From NCBI GenBank assembly GCA_003644295.1, contig QNBZ01000064.1, positions 1 through 7,081 on the forward strand: a stretch of DNA of 7,081 bases. The letters run 5' to 3'. The translations under genes and the position numbers were made by a program. Shown here in pieces: positions 1 to 5,440 of this stretch. Under the pieces are notes generated by a model. The model was given only the letters and a program-made list of their open reading frames with translations. It was not told the origin of the DNA and ran no database searches. Origin of the DNA: Planctomycetota bacterium. GTDB lineage: Bacteria > Planctomycetota > Phycisphaerae > Sedimentisphaerales > Anaerobacaceae. Numbering within the stretch: the first letter of the stretch is position 1; each line of letters starts with the position of its first letter.

Positions 1-2
1 GC

Positions 3-152
3 TGGTTAAGCGAATTGAAAACCGCTCCGAAGAAACTCTTTGTCGTACACGGTGAGTCGGAAAACGCACGGAGCTTCGGCGATTACGTCAGAGAGAAACT
101 GGGCTGGTTAGTAACCGTACCGGATTACTCGGACGAGGTTATCCTCGATTAG
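3..152 (+). CDS. MBL-fold/beta-CASP RNA metallohydrolase, C-terminal fragment
   Basis: Only the last 49 residues and the TAG stop (150-152) are in the window, and the gene continues upstream. The reading frame starts at base 3 with WLSELKTAPKKLFVVHGESE and ends VPDYSDEVILD. This matches the C-terminal RMMBL segment of metallo-beta-lactamase/beta-CASP hydrolases: a tryptophan-containing helix, 'P-K-K-x-F-V-V-H-G-E', a helix, then 'G-W-x-V-x-V-P' near the end. In that family the His of VHGE is one of the conserved metal-site residues. Members are Zn-dependent exo/endoribonucleases or related phosphodiesterases acting in the cytoplasm. Whether this one acts on RNA cannot be told from the tail alone. 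The next gene starts 85 bp downstream behind its own promoter, so this is probably the end of a separate transcription unit. No rho-independent terminator is visible after the stop. Confidence 0.8.
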   Translation, partial: WLSELKTAPKKLFVVHGESENARSFGDYVREKLGWLVTVPDYSDEVILD

Positions 153-175
153 CTTTAGCACATTATTATAAACTG

Positions 176-203
176 TTGCTGGTGACGAAAGAGGGGGTAT
201 AAT
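176..203 (+). promoter_or_regulatory. Sigma70-type promoter for the kinase-pyrKD gene run
   Basis: A -35-like TTGCTG at 176-181 and a perfect -10 TATAAT at 198-203 are separated by 16 bp, placing transcription start near 210. The 5' leader would be about 28 nt, with an SD-like AAAGGA at 222-227 ten bases before the ATG at 238. The leader is too short for a classical pyrimidine attenuator or riboswitch. The spacer contains a G-run (193-197) directly before the -10. This is the only good promoter I see ahead of the following genes, which are packed without room for others. Confidence 0.6.
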
Positions 204-237
204 AGCCCACAAACAATCAATAAAGGATGACTACGAA

Positions 238-1488
238 ATGGAGCTAACCGCCCAAGACCAGCAGGCCGTTGATAAATTAGTGCAACTGTCGCATGATACC
301 GGCTTAAATATCGACGGAGGCAAAATCAGGAGGACATCATCTCGTTTTTGTCTTGGTGTTGAGCACGGCGATTACAACGGCACAGAACTCTTCGGGGTGG
401 GAACTGACAGGTTCATCTGGTTGGGATACAAGCCTAACGGCACTAAACGGATAAAACTATTCAGCGGAAACTTTCCAGATGATGGTGTCATTGAGTTTGG
501 TCTCGGAGATGTGCCGGAGCCGAAAGCGACATCTATTGCTAAAACATGGGGACGTTTTCCATACGGAGTTGAATATACTCTAAGGCGAGAAGGATGCAAG
601 CTGTATGAAGGTGTTGACGCTGTGGTTTATGGAGATATTCCGGGCGGTGGAATGAGCCGGTCGGCTTCGCTGACGTTAAATCTGATTTTGTCGCTGCTTG
701 ACGCCAGCGGCATCGAAATTGAAGACCAGTTCAAAATTGTTGAGTTGGCACAGGCGGTAGAAAATGACTATATCGGTTCGCCGTGCGGTCAACTCGACCA
801 GATTATGATATTGTTTGCACGTGAGGGTATGGGGACACATTATAATCCGAGCAGCCGTTCCATAAATTATGTGCCGCTCAGCACCAGCGCAGCAGATTTG
901 CGGATTGCTATTCTTGACACCGGCACGGTTCGGCCAGGATTAGAAAAATCAACCTACAAAATCAGAAGGGCGGAATGCGAAAAGTTGGTTTGCCTACTAC
1001 AAAAAGCTGGGTATGATATATCCTGCCTGGCCGATATTAAGGATAAAACCCTGTACGAGAAGATTTTAGGGCAGTTTGAAAATCAATATCCGGATTTGTG
1101 CAGCCGGCTAAAATATATATTCGGCGCCCAGCAGCGGTTTTACGAAATGCTCGAAGCATGGAAAGCAGGCGACCTTGAAAGCATAGGTCGTATATTCAGA
1201 ACTGACGGTATCGGACTGAGGGATGACTATAAAATCTCCGGCCCAGAACTGGAGACGATGTGTGATATTGCCCGTACTGTGCCGGGTGTGCTCGGAGAGA
1301 GAATGCTGGGCGGCGGTGATAAGGGAGCTGCTGGCGCTTTGGTCAGGGCCGAAAGCATCGAGGCACTGAAGCAAGCAGTCGATGCTGCTTATCCTCGCAG
1401 CCATCCGAACTACCGCAACAAGTATGCTGTTCGTATCTGTAATATGGTGGACGGAGTAAAAGTTTATGATGGTCTGCTCGGAAAATAA
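238..1488 (+). CDS. Galactokinase-family GHMP kinase
   Basis: Predicted cytoplasmic sugar-1-kinase of 416 residues, a little longer than typical galactokinase (about 380-400). The family landmarks appear in order. The substrate-binding motif is SRFCLGVEHGDYNG (residues 35-48), with Arg36, Glu42, His43 and Asp45 matching the GR...GEHTDYN motif. The ATP-binding GHMP motif is PGGGMSRSAS (135-144). ENDYIGSPCGQLDQ (175-188) carries the likely catalytic Asp187. YKIRRAEC (240-247) corresponds to the 'Y..RR..C' segment, and LRDDYKIS (327-334) to the family 'RDD(Y/F)..(S/T)' stretch. MLGGGDKGAAGALV (356-369) is the C-terminal glycine-rich motif 3. The GHMP motif is altered: it is one residue shorter than in GalK, and Arg141 replaces the middle Ser of the SSS triplet. 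Motif 3 has GGGDKG instead of GGGFGG. The family assignment is firm, but the sugar (galactose, another hexose or a uronic acid) is open. Start: ATG 238 with AAAGGA upstream. The 3' end overlaps pyrK by 23 bp. Confidence 0.85.
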   Translation: MELTAQDQQAVDKLVQLSHDTGLNIDGGKIRRTSSRFCLGVEHGDYNGTELFGVGTDRFIWLGYKPNGTKRIKLFSGNFPDDGVIEFGLGDVPEPKATSIAKTWGRFPYGVEYTLRREGCKLYEGVDAVVYGDIPGGGMSRSASLTLNLILSLLDASGIEIEDQFKIVELAQAVENDYIGSPCGQLDQIMILFAREGMGTHYNPSSRSINYVPLSTSAADLRIAILDTGTVRPGLEKSTYKIRRAECEKLVCLLQKAGYDISCLADIKDKTLYEKILGQFENQYPDLCSRLKYIFGAQQRFYEMLEAWKAGDLESIGRIFRTDGIGLRDDYKISGPELETMCDIARTVPGVLGERMLGGGDKGAAGALVRAESIEALKQAVDAAYPRSHPNYRNKYAVRICNMVDGVKVYDGLLGK

Positions 1489-2410
1489 AGATGTTTTCTC
1501 TGCGGTTGTCCGAAGTAATAAGAAGATTGGACAACGGTTCTATCGGCTCGGACTGGAATTTTCAGGGGATTGCGCAGAGCCGTTCGGCAAAGCCAGGCCG
1601 GGACAGTTCGCCGAGTTGGACCTCTGCGGTACCGCCCTGCCGAGAGGTGAGGCGATACCGGAAGATTTATGCGATATGGCCGAGCGGAATATACTGCTTC
1701 GCAGACCATTTAGCTTCTGCGATGTTACCGTCAAAGGCGATAAAACAGTCGTTGACATTCTTTACGATGTTGTTGGGCCGGCAACCCTGCGGATGACGAC
1801 ACTGTCGGCGGGTGATTCAATCAGTATCATTGGGCCTCTGGGCAATGGTTTTGCGATGCCGAGCGGCAAAGAGACAGCTCTGTTGGTAGCCGGCGGGATG
1901 GGGGCTGGGCCGCTGCTTCATCTGGCGAAGGTTCTCACTGCCGATTACCCTAACATTAAAGTGGTTGCATTTGCCGGCGCTAAAACAGCGACTACATTAC
2001 CATTTGAAAAACGATTAGACGAAGTTTCAGAAGTGCTGGGGTTTCCATTAGCGGAGTTTGCCGGCTATGGTATAGAATCGCTGGTTGCAACGGATGACGG
2101 CTCGGCTGGATACAAGGGATTTGTTACAGATTGTCTTTTGGAATGGCTGGGCCGATGCGGGTTGGCCGCTAAAGATATGATTATCTATAGCTGCGGGCCG
2201 GAGAAAATGCTGGCGAAAGTTGCTGAAATTGCGCAAGAGAAAAACATCGACTGTCAGATAAGTATGGAACGGATGATGGCCTGCGGGATTGGGATTTGCC
2301 AAAGCTGCGCTGTGGAATGTAAAGTGGCTGGCTCAAACGAAACTGTTTATAAACTGTGCTGCAAAGATGGCCCTGTCTTTAATTCTAATGAAATAGTTTT
2401 TAGCAATTAG
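1466..2410 (+). CDS. pyrK: Dihydroorotate dehydrogenase B, electron-transfer subunit PyrK
   Basis: FAD/[2Fe-2S] subunit that carries electrons from FMN-containing PyrD to NAD+ in de novo pyrimidine synthesis. It has 314 residues, somewhat longer than the usual ~250-290. The N-terminal ferredoxin-reductase-type beta-barrel carries the flavin motif LRRPFSFCD (78-86) and VVGPATLRM...GD...IIGPLGNGF (102-129). The nucleotide-binding domain begins LLVAGGMGAGPLLHLAK (139-155), and YSCGPEKML (241-249) follows. The C-terminal iron-sulphur site is CGIGICQSC (Cys273, Cys278, Cys281; C-x4-C-x2-C), with the fourth ligand most likely Cys299 in the conserved CKDGPVF. An extra segment rich in Gly, Pro and acidic residues (about 54-76) separates the first barrel strands from the RRPFS motif. 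Start: ATG 1466, with GGAG at 1453-1456; a second ATG at 1469 would remove one residue. The start lies inside the kinase gene, suggesting translational coupling. pyrD follows after 10 bp, as expected for a PyrDK complex. Confidence 0.93.
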   Translation: MMVCSENKDVFSAVVRSNKKIGQRFYRLGLEFSGDCAEPFGKARPGQFAELDLCGTALPRGEAIPEDLCDMAERNILLRRPFSFCDVTVKGDKTVVDILYDVVGPATLRMTTLSAGDSISIIGPLGNGFAMPSGKETALLVAGGMGAGPLLHLAKVLTADYPNIKVVAFAGAKTATTLPFEKRLDEVSEVLGFPLAEFAGYGIESLVATDDGSAGYKGFVTDCLLEWLGRCGLAAKDMIIYSCGPEKMLAKVAEIAQEKNIDCQISMERMMACGIGICQSCAVECKVAGSNETVYKLCCKDGPVFNSNEIVFSN

Positions 2411-2420
2411 TTCGCAATAT

Positions 2421-3353
2421 ATGAAAGATAATGTTGATATATCGGTTGATTTTGCGGGGGTGAAGCTGGCTAATCCGGTGTTCACCGCTTCGGGGACATC
2501 CGGCTATGCCGACGAATTGGCTGACTTTGTGGATATAAATTTGCTCGGCGGATTTATTACCAAAAGTATCACGCTAAAACCCAGAAAAGGTAACGCTCCG
2601 CCAAGAATTGTCGAGACCGATGCCGGGATGCTTAACGCAATCGGTCTGGCGAATATCGGATTAGATAAATTCATCAAAGAAAAACTGCCGATACTTGAAC
2701 GGATGACAACCGCTGTTTTCGTCAACGTAGCCGGTGAAACTATCGACGAATATGTTGCAGTGGTAGAGCGGCTGGCGACAGAGAGAGTAATAGCTGGCTT
2801 CGAACTGAATATCAGTTGTCCCAATGTCGCCAAAGGCGGAATAAGTTTCGGGACCGAGCCGGGACAGGTTTCGGAAATTACGTCAGCGGTAAAAAAGGCG
2901 GTCGGTGAAAAAATCTTAATAGTTAAACTAACGCCGACCGTTACGGATATAAGTGTAATCGCCAATGCTGCGGTCGAAGCCGGCGCCGATGCACTCAGTA
3001 TGGTAAATACGTTCACGGCAATGGTTATCGATATCGAAACTCGCAAGCCGGTACTGGCCAACAGGACGGGCGGATTGAGCGGCCCGGCGATAAAGCCGAT
3101 AGCTGCATATCTGGTCAACAAAGTTTATAATGAGGTTGCGAAAAAGAACAGGATACCAATTCTGGGTGGCGGTGGAATCAGAACCGCTTCGGATGCTATC
3201 GAGTTTATTATCGCCGGTGCATCAGCGGTAGCTGTCGGAACGGCGAATTTTATTGAGCCAGATTGCACAACTAAAATTATCGAAGGCATAAAAAAATATT
3301 GTGTTCGTAAGGAAACGAATATCAAGGAATTGATTGGCTCACTTGGAAAGTAA
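2421..3353 (+). CDS. pyrD: Dihydroorotate dehydrogenase, class 1B catalytic subunit
   Basis: FMN-dependent oxidation of (S)-dihydroorotate to orotate, in the cytoplasm, with PyrK as electron-transfer partner. The 310-residue length is normal for class 1B. Landmarks are the N-terminal flavin segment FTASGTSGYADE (21-32), LLGGFITKSIT (41-51) with Lys48, and the dihydroorotate loop ETDAGMLNAIGLANIGL (65-81). The catalytic motif is NISCPNVAKGG (130-140), with Cys133 as the general base. Class 1A/1B enzymes use Cys here and class 2 enzymes use Ser. VKLTPT (168-173), VNTF (195-198), and the C-terminal phosphate-binding GGGGIRTASDAIEFIIAGAS (249-268) followed by VGTANF complete the barrel. The adjacent pyrK makes class 1B (NAD-linked) rather than 1A clear. 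The start ATG 2421 has no obvious Shine-Dalgarno in the 10-bp gap, so translation probably relies on coupling to pyrK. No other pyr genes are present in the window. Confidence 0.95.
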   Translation: MKDNVDISVDFAGVKLANPVFTASGTSGYADELADFVDINLLGGFITKSITLKPRKGNAPPRIVETDAGMLNAIGLANIGLDKFIKEKLPILERMTTAVFVNVAGETIDEYVAVVERLATERVIAGFELNISCPNVAKGGISFGTEPGQVSEITSAVKKAVGEKILIVKLTPTVTDISVIANAAVEAGADALSMVNTFTAMVIDIETRKPVLANRTGGLSGPAIKPIAAYLVNKVYNEVAKKNRIPILGGGGIRTASDAIEFIIAGASAVAVGTANFIEPDCTTKIIEGIKKYCVRKETNIKELIGSLGK

Positions 3354-3356
3354 GAG

Positions 3357-3653
3357 ATGGAAACACTTAAGTTATTACGAGATTATTTTCCGATGGCGGT
3401 TTTTACGGGCAAGTGCCTGGTCTTTATAAGCGAGGACTGGCGCGTTGAACTGAGCGAACATAAAGACAGCGATTTCAGCAAGGCCAGCGCCGAGCCATCA
3501 GTTATACGGGTCAGAATCTTCAAGAAAGCGCTGAATGGCGAATTTGTCCCGGGTCATTATGAAGATTTCCAGCTTGCATCGTTAGGTGAGCTTGCCGAGC
3601 AGATTGAAAAGTATGTGCAACTGGCGATTGGCACTAATCTGCGGGAAGAGTGA
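3357..3653 (+). CDS. Hypothetical protein, small operon member
   Basis: This is a 98-residue protein that I do not recognise. It starts 3 bp after the pyrD stop, with GGAAAG (3345-3350) and a nearby purine stretch as ribosome site, and ends 6 bp before the next candidate start. There is no signal peptide, membrane segment, cysteine pair or metal motif. The sequence reads as a mixed alpha/beta soluble domain: a basic/hydrophobic first helix (LKLLRDYF), strands around VFTGKCLVFISEDWRVEL and VIRVRIFKK, and a C-terminal helix LGELAEQIEKYVQLAI. The two-base-scale packing on both sides, a clean reading frame and a plausible amino-acid mix make it likely to be a real gene. Its position beside pyrD and a DUF167 gene does not define a role. 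Confidence 0.72.
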   Translation: METLKLLRDYFPMAVFTGKCLVFISEDWRVELSEHKDSDFSKASAEPSVIRVRIFKKALNGEFVPGHYEDFQLASLGELAEQIEKYVQLAIGTNLREE

Positions 3654-3659
3654 AAAAAA

Positions 3660-3989
3660 GTGACAAAGTGGCAGAGGGACAAAGGCACAGAGGTTAATTT
3701 GATAATTCAAAAAATTGACGGCGGTGTGGTTTTTTCGGCAAAAATTGTGCCAGGCAGCAGCAGAACAAGTATCGTTGGCCTACTCGATGGGATGCTGAAA
3801 GTCAAGGTTTCGGCGCCGCCGGAAAAAGGCAAAGCTAATCAATGCCTTATTAAATTTTTGGCGAAACAGCTTGGTGTTAAAAAAAACGCTGTCAGTATAA
3901 TCTCAGGACAAACCAGCACGCTCAAGAGCGTTCAGGTTTCAGGTATATCGGGGGAAGTTGTGTTAAAAAAATTCGGGTGCAACACGTAA
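3660..3989 (+). CDS. DUF167/YggU-family protein
   Basis: This is a small cytoplasmic alpha/beta protein of the DUF167 (YggU) family, conserved in bacteria and archaea with no settled function. The family signature is clear: FSAKIVPGSSRTSIVGL (25-41), LKVKVSAPPEKGKAN (46-60), LIKFLAKQLGV (63-73), VSIISGQTSTLKSV (78-91). The start is uncertain. GTG 3660 has GGGAAGAG at 3643-3650 at good spacing and gives 109 residues. TTG 3699, preceded by AGAGG at 3689-3693, gives 96 residues, which is the usual family length and removes a non-conserved N-terminus encoded by a tandem 16-bp repeat. I list the longer form. The stop overlaps the MATE gene start in a TAATG arrangement. Confidence 0.88.
   Translation: MTKWQRDKGTEVNLIIQKIDGGVVFSAKIVPGSSRTSIVGLLDGMLKVKVSAPPEKGKANQCLIKFLAKQLGVKKNAVSIISGQTSTLKSVQVSGISGEVVLKKFGCNT
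3662..3693 (+). repeat. Tandem pair of imperfect 16-bp repeats
   Basis: GACAAAGTGGCAGAGG (3662-3677) is followed with no gap by GACAAAGGCACAGAGG (3678-3693), 13 of 16 positions identical. The three mismatches are adjacent in the middle. The pair lies at the junction between the hypothetical gene and the DUF167 gene. Because the unit is not a multiple of three, the two copies are read in different frames if GTG 3660 is the start. The end of unit 2 (AGAGG) also sits at Shine-Dalgarno distance from TTG 3699. Confidence 0.7.
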
Positions 3990-5416
3990 TGACTGACAAA
4001 TCAGGTTCACACTCACAACATCGGGTTGCTGACGAAACTTCACTTAAATATATGCTGAAGCTGGCGGCGCCGATGGTGGTAACAAACATATCCTTCACCG
4101 TTATGCAGTTCGTTGACAGGTTTATGGTTTCGCGTTTAGGGACAGAAGCATTAGCTGCCATCCTGCCGGCGGGGATCGTCAGTTTTCTGCCGGCCAGCTT
4201 TGCGATGGGCGTGATAACAAGCGTGAATACTTTCGTGAGCCAGAGTCTCGGCAGAGATGACAAAAGAGCGTGTTCTAATTACTGCTGGCAGGTGATATAT
4301 ATGGGCCTGGCATATTTTGTGTTCGTGATTGCGATTATGTGGCCAGCAGCACCGTGGATATTCACCGCAATGGGGCATGGGCCGGTAGTTGTCAATATGG
4401 AGGTTACATACCTTCGGATTATGCTGTATAGCCAGTTTTTAGCGGTGTTCATCTGGTCGAGCAGTCAATTCTTTATGGGCGTACACCGGCCTGTTATTAC
4501 GATGTATGCAGCGTTATGCGGGCAGGCGGTCAATGTTGCGGCCAATTACGTATTGATTTTCGGCAAGTTCGGTTTTCCGGCAATGGGAATTGCAGGCGCA
4601 GGTTGGGGGACGTTTATCGGTATTGCGGTCGGGGCAGGGATAAGAATGGCAGTGTTTCTGACCGGTGATATAAACGCAACTTTCAAGAGCAGACAAGCAC
4701 TGAATATTAATTTTGGCAAAATAAGAGACCTCTTGAAAGTAGGCCTTCCAGCGGGATTCGGACTAATGGTAACTATTGCGTTCTGGGGAATGATTTTGTT
4801 CGGGCTGGTAGGCAAATTCGGCAAAGAGGCATCAGCGGCGACAAGTGCTGTCTTTGCCTGCATAAATGTATCAGTTATGCCGATTGTGGGGATAGGAACA
4901 GCACTGACAGCGGCGGCTGGCAAAGCAATTGGCGAAGGTAAAAAAGATGTAGCAATTAAACAGACCAATGCTTGCCTGCGAATCGCACTGGTTTATATGG
5001 GACTGGCGGGGCTTTGCTTTTTCGTATTCAGGGATTCTCTAATGACATTCTGGACCTCTGACGATAAGGTAATCAAGGCGGGCGTTAATATCCTGATTTG
5101 TGCGGCGATATTCCAGGTTTTCGACGCTGCAACTATTATTTACAGCAGTTCGCTGCGCGGGGCGGGCGATACAATGTGGCTGGCGGCTGTCTCATCGGTA
5201 GGAACGATGATGGTATTGGGATTAGGCGGTTTGTTTATCGTGAAGTTCTTTCCAGAGCTTGGGTCGTTAGGCCCCTGGATTGCAGCGACAATTAACATCA
5301 TCGTTTCCGGGCTGGCAAACCGCTGGAGATTCAAGAGCAACAAATGGATGAGGATTAATTTGTTCAGGCGTCGCCCTGCCGGTGTGCCGGTTGAAATCGA
5401 AGTGGTCGTTGAATAG
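3989..5416 (+). CDS. MATE-family multidrug/Na+ or H+ antiporter
   Basis: Inner-membrane exporter, 475 residues from ATG 3989, the expected length for a 12-helix NorM/DinF-type MATE protein. The N-terminal lobe begins with a short polar tail (1-18). TM1 follows and contains MQFVDRFMVSRLG (39-51), where Asp43 matches the TM1 acidic residue implicated in cation coupling. ALAAILPAGIVSF (54-66) and NYVLIFGKFGFPAMGIAGAGWG (186-207) are family-typical. The second lobe begins LLKVGLPAGFGLMV (248-261) and has VFACINVSVMPIVGIGTALTAAAGKAIGEGK (288-318) and SSLRGAGDT (387-395). The C-terminus is basic then acidic (RWRF...RINLFRRR...EIEVVVE). Start choice: the frame opens at GTG 3977, but ATG 3989 overlaps the DUF167 stop as TAATG, typical of coupled translation. 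No clear Shine-Dalgarno precedes either. The substrate cannot be inferred, and no regulator lies next to it. Confidence 0.9.
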   Translation: MTDKSGSHSQHRVADETSLKYMLKLAAPMVVTNISFTVMQFVDRFMVSRLGTEALAAILPAGIVSFLPASFAMGVITSVNTFVSQSLGRDDKRACSNYCWQVIYMGLAYFVFVIAIMWPAAPWIFTAMGHGPVVVNMEVTYLRIMLYSQFLAVFIWSSSQFFMGVHRPVITMYAALCGQAVNVAANYVLIFGKFGFPAMGIAGAGWGTFIGIAVGAGIRMAVFLTGDINATFKSRQALNINFGKIRDLLKVGLPAGFGLMVTIAFWGMILFGLVGKFGKEASAATSAVFACINVSVMPIVGIGTALTAAAGKAIGEGKKDVAIKQTNACLRIALVYMGLAGLCFFVFRDSLMTFWTSDDKVIKAGVNILICAAIFQVFDAATIIYSSSLRGAGDTMWLAAVSSVGTMMVLGLGGLFIVKFFPELGSLGPWIAATINIIVSGLANRWRFKSNKWMRINLFRRRPAGVPVEIEVVVE

Positions 5417-5430
5417 TATATCGTATATCG
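5417..5430 (+). repeat. Tandem TATATCG doublet in spacer
   Basis: Two perfect head-to-tail copies of TATATCG fill most of the 24-bp gap between the MATE stop and the next start. They directly precede TAGAGGAG, the ribosome-binding region of the following gene. This is too short to call a known element. Confidence 0.4.
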
Positions 5431-5431
5431 T

Positions 5432-5440
5432 AGAGGAGTT
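5432..5440 (+). promoter_or_regulatory. Ribosome-binding site with short spacing
   Basis: AGAGGAG at 5432-5438 is a strong Shine-Dalgarno match, but it ends only two bases before ATG 5441 (four bases if AGAGG is the pairing core). This is closer than the usual 5-9 bases. The ATG is still preferred because it begins a clean signal peptide and no other in-frame start precedes it. Confidence 0.55.

Noticed and set aside
166..171. TATAAA as an alternative -10 box
   Set aside because: No acceptable -35 lies 16-18 bp upstream, whereas TATAAT at 198-203 has TTGCTG at 16-bp spacing.
1491..1796. 101-codon + strand frame inside pyrK
   Set aside because: It is out of frame with the well-supported PyrK and shows no domain.
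2504..3121. 205-codon open frame on the minus strand, antisense to pyrD
   Set aside because: It lies entirely inside a strongly supported pyrD. Its product is a low-information mix of Ala, Ser, Ile, Thr and Val with no motif, as expected from the complement of a GC-biased gene.
3977..3988. GTG 3977 as start of the MATE protein
   Set aside because: It would add only four residues (MQHV) and enlarge the overlap with the DUF167 gene. ATG 3989 in a TAATG junction is the more usual arrangement.
4546..4968. 140-codon minus-strand open frame inside the MATE gene
   Set aside because: The product is a hydrophobic, proline-rich mirror of membrane-helix codons, with no independent start signal or domain. 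The + strand MATE gene explains the region.
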